NCBI GenBank assembly: GCA_958496175.1
Contig: OY292278.1
Span: 9,796,001-9,860,000 of the forward strand
From: Sisyra terminalis
Taxonomy: Eukaryota > Arthropoda > Insecta > Neuroptera > Sisyridae
Direction of reading: 5' to 3'
DNA length: 64,000 nucleotides
Shown: one piece after another, positions 12,839 through 23,820 of the stretch
How the letters are laid out: every line of letters begins with the position of its first letter
How positions within the stretch are numbered: position 1 is the first letter of the stretch
Program-made: the position numbers and the translations under genes
The notes under the pieces: generated by a model
Told to the model about the DNA's origin: nothing
Seen by the model: the letters and a program-made list of their open reading frames with translations, nothing else
Databases searched by the model: none

Positions 12839-13805
12839 GACTAGGCCAAAAAAATCAATTTTTTTTTAAAGTATATCGAAAATATTGTTCAAGATGACAA
12901 AAAATATATCGGGAAGGTTTGAGCCTTAAATATTAATATTAAGAGGTCTATCATCTTTAATTTCGATTTTTAATTTCTGCTTTCATTTTTGGCGTCAATG
13001 CTGTCAAACTATCAAAGTAAAAAAAAATATCTGCACATATATTTAAAGAAAATTAAATTCCCTACAAAAAACGTTTCCTTAAAAATTTTTGTCAGACACG
13101 CCGTTTTCAAATAATCAAGCTATAAACATTGATATAATTTTTAGATTTATCTTCTTTATTTTGGAATTTTGTAACTAACGAACAAATAAATAAATAGAAT
13201 TGAGCAATCTAGATACTTGAAAGGAATTTAATGCTCTACAAAAAAGGTCTGTTAACGTTTTAACATAAAATCACTCTTTCAAAATTGGTTCAACAACGAA
13301 AAAACAATTATTTAATTTTTCGTTTGACTTTAATTGGGAATAACTTTTGAAAAAGTGATTTTATGTAAAAATGTTAAGTAACCTTTTTTGTAGAGCAATA
13401 AATTCCCTTTAAGAATCTGTATTGTTTACTACTTTATATGTATTTGTTCCTTAGTTACAAAATTCATAAAATAAAGATGATAAATCTAAAAATTATATAT
13501 TTATTATTATGTTTAATGCTTGATGATTCGGAAACGGCGTGTCTGGCAAAAAATTTTACTGAGACTTTTTTTGTAGGAAATTTAATGTTCTATAAATATT
13601 TGTGCAGATAAAATTTTTTACCTTGATAGTTTAACAGCATTGTTGCAAGAATTAAAGCACTAATAAAAAATCGAAATTAAAGATGATAGACCTCTTAATT
13701 TTAATATTAAGGGCTCAAACCTTCCCGATATTTTTTTTTTGTCACCTTGAACAATATTTTCGAAATATTTTACAAAAAAAAATAGTCAATTTTTTGGCTC
13801 AGTCT
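12839..13805. mobile_element. repeat family A foldback MITE, copy 1
   Basis: About 967 bp with long inverted arms. The left arm runs from AGACTAGGCCAAAAAAATC inward to 'aagaggtctatcatctttaa'. The right arm mirrors it, ending TTTTTTGGCTCAGTCT. The arms stay recognisably complementary almost to the middle (around 13310-13330), so the element could fold into one hairpin. No frame. A second copy is at 30385-31342. No clean target duplication could be read, consistent with age. Confidence 0.75.
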
Positions 13806-15857
13806 AGTATTTATATATTTATAAGTAAAAGTAAGCCCAAAAAACCCTTTTTATGATTACATTTTGCGTTTTGTAAAATGACTTGATATTCTGGAATTTT
13901 TTAAGTATATTTTTAGTTTTCAGAACCTAAATATATATAAATCTATAGAAAACTTCCCCACAGCATTTTGTTGCAGATCTGTATTATTTTTATATTCGCT
14001 CATTAACTCAACCCCTGTGCTACTTTTCCACCCTGAAACCATCAATCTTCTATGAAAAAAATTTACTAGAGTCCAACTGGACATTCAATCTATTCTTGTT
14101 GTATGCTCACTTTTGATCTATTGACTCGAGAAAATCAGTCAACCCAAAAAAGCTTTGAAAGCTTTGATGTTTTGATTTGCATTCTATAGAAATTTGATTT
14201 ACTAAAGAAATACATTGCTATTTACTGTAACGACATGCCTAATTAGACAGCTGATTACGATAGAATTTAATATGCAAAACAACATACGTTAAATTTACTG
14301 TAAAATTACAAAAATAAAAATTGGCGATTGATTTAAATAAAAAAAAAGAAAAACATAACGTCAAGCTTTGATCAAGCACATCAAAGCTTGCTTTGATCGA
14401 AGGTGTCATATGTGTTCGTCTCTTAAAACAACTGGCGTTCAACTTGCCAATTTTTGCAATGGAAAACGAGAAAAAAACAAATGTAAATTTAATCAAAATT
14501 TTTAAGGACTCCAAAAAAAAAAGTAACTTAATTTCCTTGTCAATCACTCAATCACAGGAGCTTTATTTTTTGCAAATTCCTTCGGAATTTTCAAAAATTT
14601 AAACTTAATTTGCCAAAAAATTTTCACCCCATTTTCTTCCCAATTATATTCACTGTGGTGCTAATATTGTTAAAGTATAGTACAAAGATTTTCTCTTAGT
14701 TTTTTTTTTCTAAAGTTCCTTGAATTTTCAATTATTGTTCAACAAAGTTTCCTCACCCATTTCCCAACCAGAAACATCAAAGCCAAATAAATACAATGGC
14801 AAATTCAAACGGACGACTTTTATTAAAACCGTAACTTTTCACGGTTCACTTTTCCCGTCGCACTTGTGTGCAAAGGCGACGGCATATAATCGTAAATTTT
14901 CTCCCCAAAAATTTCACACCCGAAGCGAAACATCACAAATCTTTAGGCCAAAATTAGCCTTAACATTTGTACGATTTTTGTTCTGTTTTTTATTGAATAC
15001 GATTTTGATTGGCTTGTAATTGACTTACATTGATTTTCAATTTATTTATTTATCTGTATTTTATTTAACACACCGGTTTTTTCTTGGTATAAGTAAATCA
15101 CACACTCGTACACATTGGCATCGGTTCCCGAAAAAATCCATAAAAATAAGCGCAATAAAAATAAACATAACTTCTTAATCATGATTTTTTATTAGAAATT
15201 TCGTTCGGCTATAAATCAAGACGGCCGTGATCATTGTTTTATTGGATACCTGTTTTAGAGTTATATGCAATAAGAGTGTTTATAGGTTTTTTCGGGATTG
15301 ATTTTTTATCGATGGAATTTCAAAGATGAGGAATGTCTTTATTTGTTTAAATTGCTAAGTAGATTGAAATTTTTATGCCACGTAAAAAAAAAGTATATAT
15401 TATATCCAATCAAGTAAAGCTTTTATGACCCAAATTAAAGCTTAATATTTATCTATCATATAAATATTGATCACCTAAATATTTTTTTTCATTTATCTAA
15501 ACTAGTTTCCTTCCAAATTTCAATCTACAAAAACTTCATTAAACTCAAAAATGCTTTTGCTGCTTTTTGTAAGTTCCGTACTTCTTAGGCTGGTTATATT
15601 TTCTTGGTTCCTGTACTAACTTGGTACCTACATGGTACTTGTACCAACTGTAAAAAGTTGCCAAGAAAATGTTAGATTTTTTAATATAGACGGTTACAAA
15701 TTCGATGGTTTCTGTAAATCTCTGTACAACTTCTAAAGTTTTTTTTTTGGGTTAAGGATGACAAAAAAAAATTTTAGTCCTTAATATTGATATTTAAAAA
15801 TTGACCTCTTAAAAAACACTTCTTAAAACACCTCTTAAAATCAATATATAGGAATAT
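13806..15857. other. non-coding DNA, no gene seen
   Basis: No defensible coding frame. Frames at 14239-14547 and 14393-14602 overlap on opposite strands and are low in complexity. It contains the short perfect hairpin listed at 14362-14390. Confidence 0.45.
14362..14390. repeat. short perfect hairpin
   Basis: CAAGCTTTGAT and ATCAAAGCTTG form an 11-bp perfect stem around the 7-nt loop caagcac. A further partial copy (gctttgatcga) follows at once. Function unknown. Confidence 0.5.
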
Positions 15858-16160
15858 ATAGGAATTTCCTTAACGGCCTAGAAAATTGTCCTAGTGGAGT
15901 AGAACTAGGCTTGGGGGAAACTATAAAACAAAGAAGGCTAAAGCGGAAACTCCCTCAAGAGCTTCAAGAAATAGCAGTTGCTTGACCACAAGGTCAAGAA
16001 CAATCAACAAATAAAAAAATAAAAAGACAGGGGAATGAAGTTCGACTCCTCCAGCTACTTAAACTCCCTTAAAGATCAATTGTCTGTTATCACCACCATG
16101 ATATAGCAGCAAATTGCTGAACTGATGCAAATTACATAATAGTCCACAAAAAAAATCGAA
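15858..16160 (+). mobile_element. Jockey-type LINE (family J1), 5'-truncated copy
   Basis: Carries the last 41 codons of ORF2 (15860-15982, stop TGA at 15983-15985) in an uninterrupted frame: RNFLNGLENCPS, then ELGLGETIKQRRLKRKL. The 3' UTR follows, with 'gaatgaagttcgactcctcc' and CACCACCATGATATAGC, ending in an A-run near 16150. The peptide matches the ends of the ORF2 fragments at 54.8-55.3 kb and 57.6-57.8 kb. It is inactive because everything upstream is missing. Confidence 0.85.
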
Positions 16161-16209
16161 ATTTTTTTAAGGTCATCATTGATTTTTAAAAAAAAAAAAA
16201 CAATTTTTT

Positions 16210-17190
16210 AACCCTGGTAGATGATAACTTTAGGATTATTAGGAATTTTGTTCATTGTTGTCCATAGAGAAAGTCCTTAAGATGATTCTTACGTCTGAAT
16301 CTTCTATAGAGGATCTAAAAACTTCCGAAATTTTATTGTGAGATATTATTTTACACATAAATAAAGTTTTTATATTTCTTCAGTTTTTTCAATGTGCTTT
16401 TCAATGTGTCTCATTTCCTGCATTTAATCCATTGATTTTATCACTAAAAAAAGATCCTCTATTATAGAAAAATAGATCATTTTACATGATCAAAACCATA
16501 GACTTCTTAATTTTCAATTAAATTTCCGTCGAAAATACCTCATAACTATTCTGCAATTCTTTTAATGTTTTGTTTTGTTGCACCACAACTACCGTAATAC
16601 TTGTATTATTTACACATTTTAAGTTTCCCCATAATTTATTTAAGCACTTGTACGCCAAAATATCACAATAGATCTTTTAAGAATTTGACTGTAGATAAAT
16701 GTTAACTTTAGGTTTATAAGGATTTTTTTCATTGTTATTCATAGGGTAAAAGTTCTGAAGAAAACTTTAAGGATTCTAGCATCCAAATCTTCTACGAAGA
16801 ACTTAAAACCTACTGGAATTTTATTATCATAGATTATATTTTTCATAAAAACATTGCATTTGTAATTCTTCAGTGTTTTCAATGTGCTTTCTGGGCATTC
16901 CTTTAAGACTGCAATTTTTATGAGTAAAGTCTCATTTTCTGCATTTAAACCATTGATTTTATTGCTTAGAAAAGATCCTTTTTCATAGATCAATGAATCA
17001 TTTAAGTCATCAAAATCATAGACTTCATAATTTTCAATTAAATTTCCGTCGAAAATACCTCATAACTATTCTGCAATTCTTTTAATGTTTTGTTGCACCA
17101 CAACTACCGTAACTTGTACTATTTACACATTTTAAGTTTCCCCATAATTTATTTAAGCACTTGTACGCCAAAATATCACAATAGATCCCT
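16210..17190. repeat. direct duplication, about 480 bp x 2
   Basis: Copy 1 (about 16210-16680) and copy 2 (about 16688-17190) share long near-identical blocks, such as the 100+ bp starting at 'ttaattttcaattaaatttc' (16510 and 17028) and ending 'caaaatatcacaatagatc'. Copy 1 lacks about 60 bp present in copy 2 and has several small indels. The two copies diverge most inside the frame described at 16739-17041. Confidence 0.9.
16739..17041 (-). CDS. unrecognised ORF or exon in duplicated segment
   Basis: On the minus strand an open frame runs about 100 codons, from just after a TGA near 17067 to a TGA at 16739-16741. The first ATG is at 16993 (84 codons). The product is hydrophilic and acidic/lysine-rich (YDFDDLNDSLIYEKG, AENETLLIKI, VLKECPESTLKTLKNY). 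It has no signal peptide or membrane segment, and I recognise no domain. The paralogous copy at 16.25-16.55 kb still shows related words (for example EDSDVRII against EDLDARIL) but has stops and frameshifts, so only one copy stays open. A pyrimidine/AG-like acceptor lies upstream (gaattgcag). It could be an exon of a host gene, a transposon-derived exon, or chance; I favour neither strongly. Confidence 0.25.
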   Translation of the reverse strand, partial: LIENYEVYDFDDLNDSLIYEKGSFLSNKINGLNAENETLLIKIAVLKECPESTLKTLKNYKCNVFMKNIIYDNKIPVGFKFFVEDLDARILKVFFRTFTL

Positions 17191-19539
17191 TAAGCATTTG
17201 ATTTGGAGCCAGAAATAAAATCGCGTCCGAAAATAGAGTCGATTTGAGAGAAAATAAAAAGTGAGATGGAAACCTAGGGGATACCTGGTCGCCTAAAAAC
17301 GATAGTATTAAAAAAAGAATTGTCTAAAAATAGCGTGGCTATTAATCTAATGAATGGCACCGAAAATAATTTTTCCACCTTCCCCTCCCCCTCGGACGTG
17401 CACGTCACTGTTTTGTTCCCCTCTAATTGCAGCTGTTTGACACGAGAAAAGCAATTTTTTTCCTCTAGTAGTCGTCCAAATTGACGTACATACCTCTACA
17501 TATGTATAGGTGACTTGAAAATTCGATTTTTTTTTTTTTTTTGAAAAAAAATTAAAATACGGTAGATGAATAATAGAGGCAATATACTCGTAAATCAAAT
17601 TGTTTGTACAATACGAATTTTTTCGTGGCTCGATCATTAGTGATGGGCGAATGTTATGTTTGGGGGTGGAAGGAGGATGGAATTATCGCGACACGAAATT
17701 GTCACATAAAAAATATCGAACGATCTAATGAACGATAAAAAAACGCTAACGTTAATGTCACTTACATGTTTAGCTAATGTTCGGCTCGAAAATTCTCGGC
17801 TCCAACATCACACAAAACATTTGTTCAACCTAAAACAGGAAAAATCACCAATTGAAATTGTATTCTTTTTGACTGAAAACATAATATGCAATATAAGAAT
17901 TAAAATTCTTAATTAATTTTACTGCATCATTAATTAATTTTTAGGTATGGAATATGGCTTCTACCAATGTATAAAGTAGCAGGTATTAGTCACAATTAAT
18001 ACATATAAAATGCATTTGAATACTTGGACATTTCTTAATAAATCTTCATAAAAGTATTACTTGATTATAATCTGCACTATTACACTAAAGAACCAAATTT
18101 TTGTAGCTTGTTATCCCACAATTTAAAAGGAATTACAATTGATTGAAAAAAGAGCGTAAATATTGAGACATTTATCATGAACTTAACAAAGTTTGGAATC
18201 AATGAAGTCTAAAGAAAAAGTTTTAAATCCCTGATTATTCCTGAAATCAAAAAAAAAAAAATTAAATTTCAAGATTACAAATTCAAGATTGAAATTCCTT
18301 ATTGAATTTACTGTAATAATTTCAAATATATACCTTCCTAATGCTACGAGATCGCAAATAAAGCTTAAATTATATATAACACAGATTTATATGGAAAGTT
18401 TGACAAGATTTGATAAGGATATGCCCGAAAACTGAAAACTTTCTGATCCAACATTTGATTTATAACATTTACAAACAAGTGCTATCGGATTTCAAATGAA
18501 AATTTGTTGCAGTCTTGTTTTAAAATTACTAAAAATTCACCAAAAAAAAAACCTTTTGAAAAATACAAAAGAGAAATATTAATTTTTTGAAGATTGAGAA
18601 ATGCCAATGAATTAAACTCTTCATCTCAATTGGCCCTAAAGAAAAAACCTATAGATATAAGTGCCTATTTTTAAAGGCTTTTTTGTTCAAATGATCATTT
18701 CAATTTTTAATTGCTCATTAAAAATGAACGTCGATTAAAAATTACTTTTCAACGTTTGAATATTTCAGAGGCAAATCAAGTTAAAAATTTACACAACTCC
18801 GACACGAAATCGTTCGTGATTTTTCACTTTGTATTATCCACGTTTTTTTCCATCGCCTGTTCTGAATTCCTAATCAATTTTCTTTGTTGCACATATATCT
18901 ACTTAGGATCTTAAATTTTCAATTGTTAAAAGACACAAATAAGTTTAAAATAACCGCATCAGAGCTTTGGGAATTCGAACGGAAATTATCTCATTTTCAA
19001 TTTCGTAAAAAGGATTTCTTTATCGAAGTAAATATTTGTACTAATAAAGCTGATTTATTTGTCTGGTAATCGAACATCAAGAACGTTTTAAGAAGAATTA
19101 AATCGATGAAAAAAGGATATGCTTGAAGTCCTTGAATCTTGAAATAGTCTGGTTTAAAATAAATTATATAAATTCATTCGGGAATTGGTTTTTATTAAGA
19201 ATAAAAACCGTTTTTTCAGTTCCATTAGTCTTTTGATTTGTTAATCGTCTGTCTAAGAGGCTAAGATTACAAATTTACAAATTTTTATAAATATGAAAGT
19301 TTATTAATCACAGAATATAAATTCAAAGTTCATAAATTCTACAATCTGTTCATACTTGGTGATAGTAGTGGAAGTCGAATTCTAATGTTTTTTTTTCACA
19401 ATTTTCAACAAAAGTATGGAAATTATACACGAGAAACTTTAAAGTCACTGGTGATAAATATAAGGTTCAATTTATTCTCTGATATATCTAAGAGTAGACA
19501 TGAAAATCATCTTCTGGAGTTTTCAAAGAATAATTAAAA
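17191..19539. other. non-coding DNA, no gene seen
   Basis: The part 17340-17800 is less AT-rich and contains GGACGTGCACGTC (17386-17398) and a good pyrimidine tract plus AG (ending at 17432). The frame that follows closes quickly, so no exon is called. The rest is AT-rich with no repeat recognised. Confidence 0.4.
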
Positions 19540-19850
19540 AAATATATTTTTCAATACTACCAACAGATACTTTAACTCCATTTGTCAAAATCTTTCTTTC
19601 AAAATTCAGAAAAAAACTTTAGAAGATGAGATCCTATCCTCCAGGTGCGTCGGAGAACTTCATAAACCTTATATTTCGAATCCACGATTCAAAGTATTCC
19701 TCTATGCGATTTTTCCATTCATCTTACAAAAACTTAGAACAAAACTCTTGAAGATGATGTCCACGTTCACTTCCTAGTACGTCAGAGAATCTTAAAAACT
19801 TAATATTCGTAAGGAATGACTTCAAAATCCAAAATTATAAATTTTCCAAT
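19540..19850. repeat. satellite array of about 130-bp monomers, left block
   Basis: At least two monomers, marked by 'gaagatgagatcc' (19621) and 'gaagatgatgtccacg' (about 19750). Each is followed by 'agtacgtc/ggtgcgtcggagaa' and 'cttaatattcg'. The array is the same as at 20.99-21.91 kb and is interrupted by the hAT element at 19851. Confidence 0.75.
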
Positions 19851-20563
19851 CAGTGGCGTAGCTAGGTAATCAAGGGCCCTGGGGCAAATTAAAAAAATGG
19901 GGCCCTACTGCTATGAAATCTGATTAGGTTTTATTAAATAAAAATATGAAATATACAAATACTTTAAAAATGCTAAGCTACTTAGGCTCTTTTTTGTGCA
20001 CTGCAGGGCAGGTAATAAAAATATTAAACAGTAACAACATAAATTACAATTAATACTTGGTGTAGGTTTGGCTAATAAAACGAAATAGAGAAGATTCAAG
20101 GGTTTATTATATAAAGGTTGGGCCTACCAACTGACTAAATAACAATTATATTTACAATTTTTTCCTAGCTTTAGTTTTCGCAAAAGTATCAATGACTTCG
20201 TTTAAATTCAGGCTGGATGCGGTTTTGTTTTCAATTTCTATTAGCGATAAATGTCGGAGTCGAGTTTGGCCCATATTATTTCTTAATTTTTTTTTTTATT
20301 ATTTTTAATTTGCTAAATGACCTTCCAGCTGCTGCAGAAGGAACAGGAAATGTAAAGAATAATAACATTACTGTAAATACTTCCATTAGGTCGCACTCTA
20401 CCACTCCATATTTGCTTATTATTTCCTTACATAATTGGTGAACTTCCAACTGAATTTCCAAAAGTTCAGTTCGATCGAGATTTCTGGTAAGGATTCGAGG
20501 GTCTCCTGAGCTTGAGGGCTCCTGGGCACTGCCCCACCTAGCCCCTAGGTAGCTACGCCATTG
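19851..20563 (-). mobile_element. hAT element, internally deleted, 713 bp
   Basis: The left end is CAGTGGCGTAGCTAGG and the right end CCTAGGTAGCTACGCCATTG (reverse complement CAATGGCGTAGCTACCTAGG). The flanks TTTCCAAT (19843-19850) and TTTCCAAC (20564-20571) are an 8-bp duplication with one mismatch. The minus strand keeps only the C-terminal part of a hAT transposase. The element inserted into the satellite array, since array-like sequence resumes directly after it. Confidence 0.9.
20152..20520 (-). pseudogene. hAT transposase, C-terminal dimerisation region
   Basis: The minus-strand frame from about 20520 down to 20276 reads through ILTRNLDRTELLEIQ and VMLLFFTFPVPSAAAGRSFS, then KLKIIKK. 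This matches the hATC dimerisation motif (the usual form has L.I.LT.PV..A..ERSFSKLK.IK). After a frameshift near 20270 the next frame continues MGQTRLRHLSLIEIENK and ends VIDTFAKTKARKKL with a stop at 20152-20154. That is the expected C-terminal tail of ZMYM6-like hAT proteins. The N-terminal BED finger and the catalytic DDE part are absent, so it cannot be an active enzyme. The glutamate of ERSFS is G here. The assignment to hAT is firm; the subgroup is an inference from the wording of the tail. Confidence 0.85.
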
Positions 20564-20571
20564 TTTCCAAC

Positions 20572-20985
20572 TAGTTTTAATCGAAATTTGAAAAAGCTTG
20601 AAAATATGAAGTTCATGCTTACCCCCAGGTATAATGTAAGCTTTATAGAACAAATACATAGTTCAAAAATTTGGGTATATAATAAGGAATAATAATTGTA
20701 TTTATTTTATAAGAACATTATCATTAAGACTCAAAACTGTATGTCAACTTGTTTATTATATTTATAGAAGTAGATTAAAGAAATATTCAAAAGAAAAAGA
20801 CCACAATTTATGGCAATTATTAGGGAATTTATTTTCGATTTTTCAATTTAATTTCGACAGTTATTACTAACTATTTAGTTATTATTTCACACTATAAGGT
20901 TACTCGAAGGACCTCTAAGACCTTAGTGGTGATTTTTTGGGGCACTATAACGACTTCCAGGTCTTGAATGTACTGCACAAATACT
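20572..20985. other. diverged satellite remnant and non-coding DNA
   Basis: The first 60 bp (aatttgaaaaagcttgaa..., 'cccccaggtata') look like a decayed satellite monomer. The rest is AT-rich and shows nothing recognisable. Confidence 0.45.
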
Positions 20986-21910
20986 ACATTTTCCAAAAAA
21001 AAAAAAAACCAACAGAACATTAAAGTCCAGACGATAATGTTCACGTCAATTTTTAAGTTTGTCGGAGAATCTCATGAGCTTTGTAATCGTAGAAAACAAA
21101 TTTTTAAGCCCTCATCTGCATATTTTTCTAATTGGTTTAAATCAAAATTTGGAAACAACTCGAGAAGATGACGTCCACATCTATCTCCAGGTAAGTTAGA
21201 GAACTTCACAAAGCATGTATTGCTAATTTACGATACCAAAAACTTTCCTAGTTATCTTTTATTATTTTGCTAAAAATTTGAACAAAACTCTTGAAGATGA
21301 TCTCCTTGTCCACGTTTAGGAATATCGGAGAACTTTATGAACTTTAAATTCGTAAGCAATGACTACTAAATTCCACCTGCGTATTTTTCAAAATAATTAT
21401 GTTCGAATTTGGAAGATGACATCCCCGTATACCTTCAGGTACTTCGTTAACTTCGTATAACTACTTTACCTAATCCATTAATCAAAAAAACTTTCTGTAT
21501 GTTTTTCGTAATCATTTTACGAAAAATTTGAACAAACCTCTAGAAGATAATGTCCTCGTTCACTTCCAGGTAAGTGGAGAACTCATCTACTTTATATTTT
21601 CAAGCAATGACTACAAAATTCCATCTGGATATTTTTCGAACTCTTTTTTTTCAAAATTTGGAAACCATAGGAGAAAACAATGTCCACGCTCATCCCCAGG
21701 TACGTCAAAGAATTTCATAAATCTTATATCCCTAATATACCATTTAGAAAAACTCTCCTTGATGTTTTTTATACTCATTTTGCTAAAAATATGAAAAAAA
21801 CTCTTGGAGATGATCTCCTTGTCCACGTTTAGGAATATCGGAGAACCTAATGAACTTTAAATTCGTAAGCAATGACTATTAAATTCCACCTGCGTATTTT
21901 TACTTTATTT
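20986..21910. repeat. satellite array of about 130-bp monomers, right block
   Basis: Monomer starts marked by 'gaagatgatgtcc'-like words fall near 21028, 21163, 21293, 21412, 21543, 21672 and 21806, giving spacings of 119-135 bp. A typical monomer reads 'gaagatgatgtccacg', 'cttccaggtacgtcggagaa', 'cttcataaactttatattcg', 'gcaatgactac', 'ccacctgcgtatttttc'. The monomers at 21293 and 21806 are nearly identical over more than 100 bp ('ctccttgtccacgtttagg'), four monomers apart, which suggests a higher-order repeat. Confidence 0.85.
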
Positions 21911-22004
21911 TTAATCGGAATAAGTTGAAATTTTTAAACGTTTTTGATTTAGAGTTAGATAAAAATCTACCCTGATTGTTCCAAATTTTCAAGAATCTTA
22001 ATAA

Positions 22005-22395
22005 GGGGTCGTTCATAAAATACGTTCGCATACAAGGGGGGAGGGGTCTTGCTGAGTATGGTAGGGAGGGGGTCTTCGGTAACGTGACGTTCGCCGGTCG
22101 TCAAAAAATTTTAAATTAATATTTCTTTCGACTATTTTTCTTTTTCAATTTTTATCATGATAAAAAGCCATTCATTTCGTATTTAGTAAATATTAAATAT
22201 ATAGAGTTTCGAAAGTTTATAGTTTTATTACTATAAATTGTAACTTGATATATTTACTAAATATATCACGGGGGGGGTCTTAGTTCTGTGACGAAATATT
22301 TCTAGGGGGGTCACAGAAAGTGTGACACAGCGTGGCAATGGAAAGGGGGGTCAGAAAAAGCTTATTTTAGCGTGACGTATTTTGTGAACGGCCCC
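22005..22395. mobile_element. MITE with GGGGCCGTTCA-type ends, 391 bp
   Basis: The left end GGGGTCGTTCATAAAATACG and right end CGTATTTTGTGAACGGCCCC are inverted. Both flanks carry TAATAA (21999-22004 and 22396-22401). The interior has G-runs ('ggggggaggggtctt', 'ggggggggtctta') at both sides that extend the terminal similarity. No frame. Ends of this type occur on hAT-like MITEs in insects, but the readable duplication is 6 bp rather than 8, so the superfamily is left open. Confidence 0.75.
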
Positions 22396-22401
22396 TAATA
22401 A

Positions 22402-23820
22402 ACTATATCAATTATGGAAAACTTTTAAGCATTAAAAAAGTAAATAGAACAATGTTTAAGCCTATCTGAACTTAATTTAATTTTAAAAGCGTTTTTCTCA
22501 ATGGAAAAATAAAAAAGTCCCCAACAAAATTATTCAAAATGAATTCGTTAAAATATTAAAACCCTTTTTTTATGATTCCAATATTTCCTGATTTCATAAA
22601 AACCGTAGAAAAGTGTTCGTAAAAATTTAAAGATACAGCAAACCGTTATGAATATTTTCCAACTTAGTTGAAAGGGGTGGAATATGATGGGATTTTCCAG
22701 GTGTGTCGCAATTGCCCACTTGGAAATTTTTCAAGTGAAAATCAAAGGAAACGAATTCGCCATCTTATGAAGTTTTCCTTACGCGATTGCTGTTTTCACC
22801 ACTTTTTTATTCTTCTTGTTTATAATCGTTTCAGGCATAAAAACTTTCAAATTTTCCATTTTACGATTCTGTTTTTTGCCGTTTTTTCTTCTCAGTACGT
22901 TATGATAGCAAAGTTGTGGGCTATTATTTATGTATGTGTTTTCTGCCATTATTTACGAACAAACTTTTTTCATTATACCTCTCCGCCCTGAGAACGAAAT
23001 CCAACTGGGAAAATGCACACGAGGCTCATATATGCCACTTGCGAAAAATGGAAATTCTTCATCATTTAGTTGGTGAAAGGAAAAAAATACGTAGACATGT
23101 TTTACTTCAGGTAATTTAACGGCGACATATTTAAACGTATTTTTTTCATCGTTAAGTCTATTAAGGGTGAAATTTAACCAACCGCAAGATTCAATCATCT
23201 CGATTTTCATTAGTTGAATTTATTTTTATTTTCTTCAATGCTACGATGACGTTAAGACCGTCGTTATGTTCAAGAGTTGGTGATGTTAATCGTTGGATTT
23301 TCAAAAGCTCATGAAATTATAATGAGCGTTGAATTAATTCATCTGTTCATAATGATGATTCAGAATCATAATTGTTGGCATTAATCATTGATGGCAATCG
23401 TTAAGGATAGCAAGAGATTTAGCTTCACATTTATTAATGCATACATTTTAAAAAAAAAATGTTAAACATTTTATTAGATTCCATATTCCAAAATTAGATT
23501 AAATTGAATTATACATAACGATAAATAAGTACTGAAACCATAAAATGCCAGTTAAGAAACTCAAATGAACACCAAATGAAATATGTATATTTAAATCCTC
23601 TGATATTTAAAATTTCGTAGCGTAGCACAAATTTAAATTTGTTTTTTTCAATAAGGACAAAATGTCTTAAGACAAATCAACCCTCGTGGTATTTGGGCAC
23701 CTACGGTGCCCACCTTCAACTTTGATCAAAAAAATTTTTTGTTTAAGAAAAATTAAAGGTTTCTTCAAACCATAAGTCGTTAAATAAAAATGCATTTAAT
23801 CCCTTGATGCAATAGTTTTG
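22402..23820. other. non-coding DNA, no gene seen
   Basis: The frame 22668-22991 is phenylalanine-rich and without a recognisable domain, and a minus-strand frame overlaps it. I do not call a gene. No repeat was noticed. Confidence 0.4.

Noticed and set aside
22668..22991. 107-codon plus-strand frame rich in F and H
   Set aside because: No domain, biased composition, and an overlapping minus-strand frame of similar quality.
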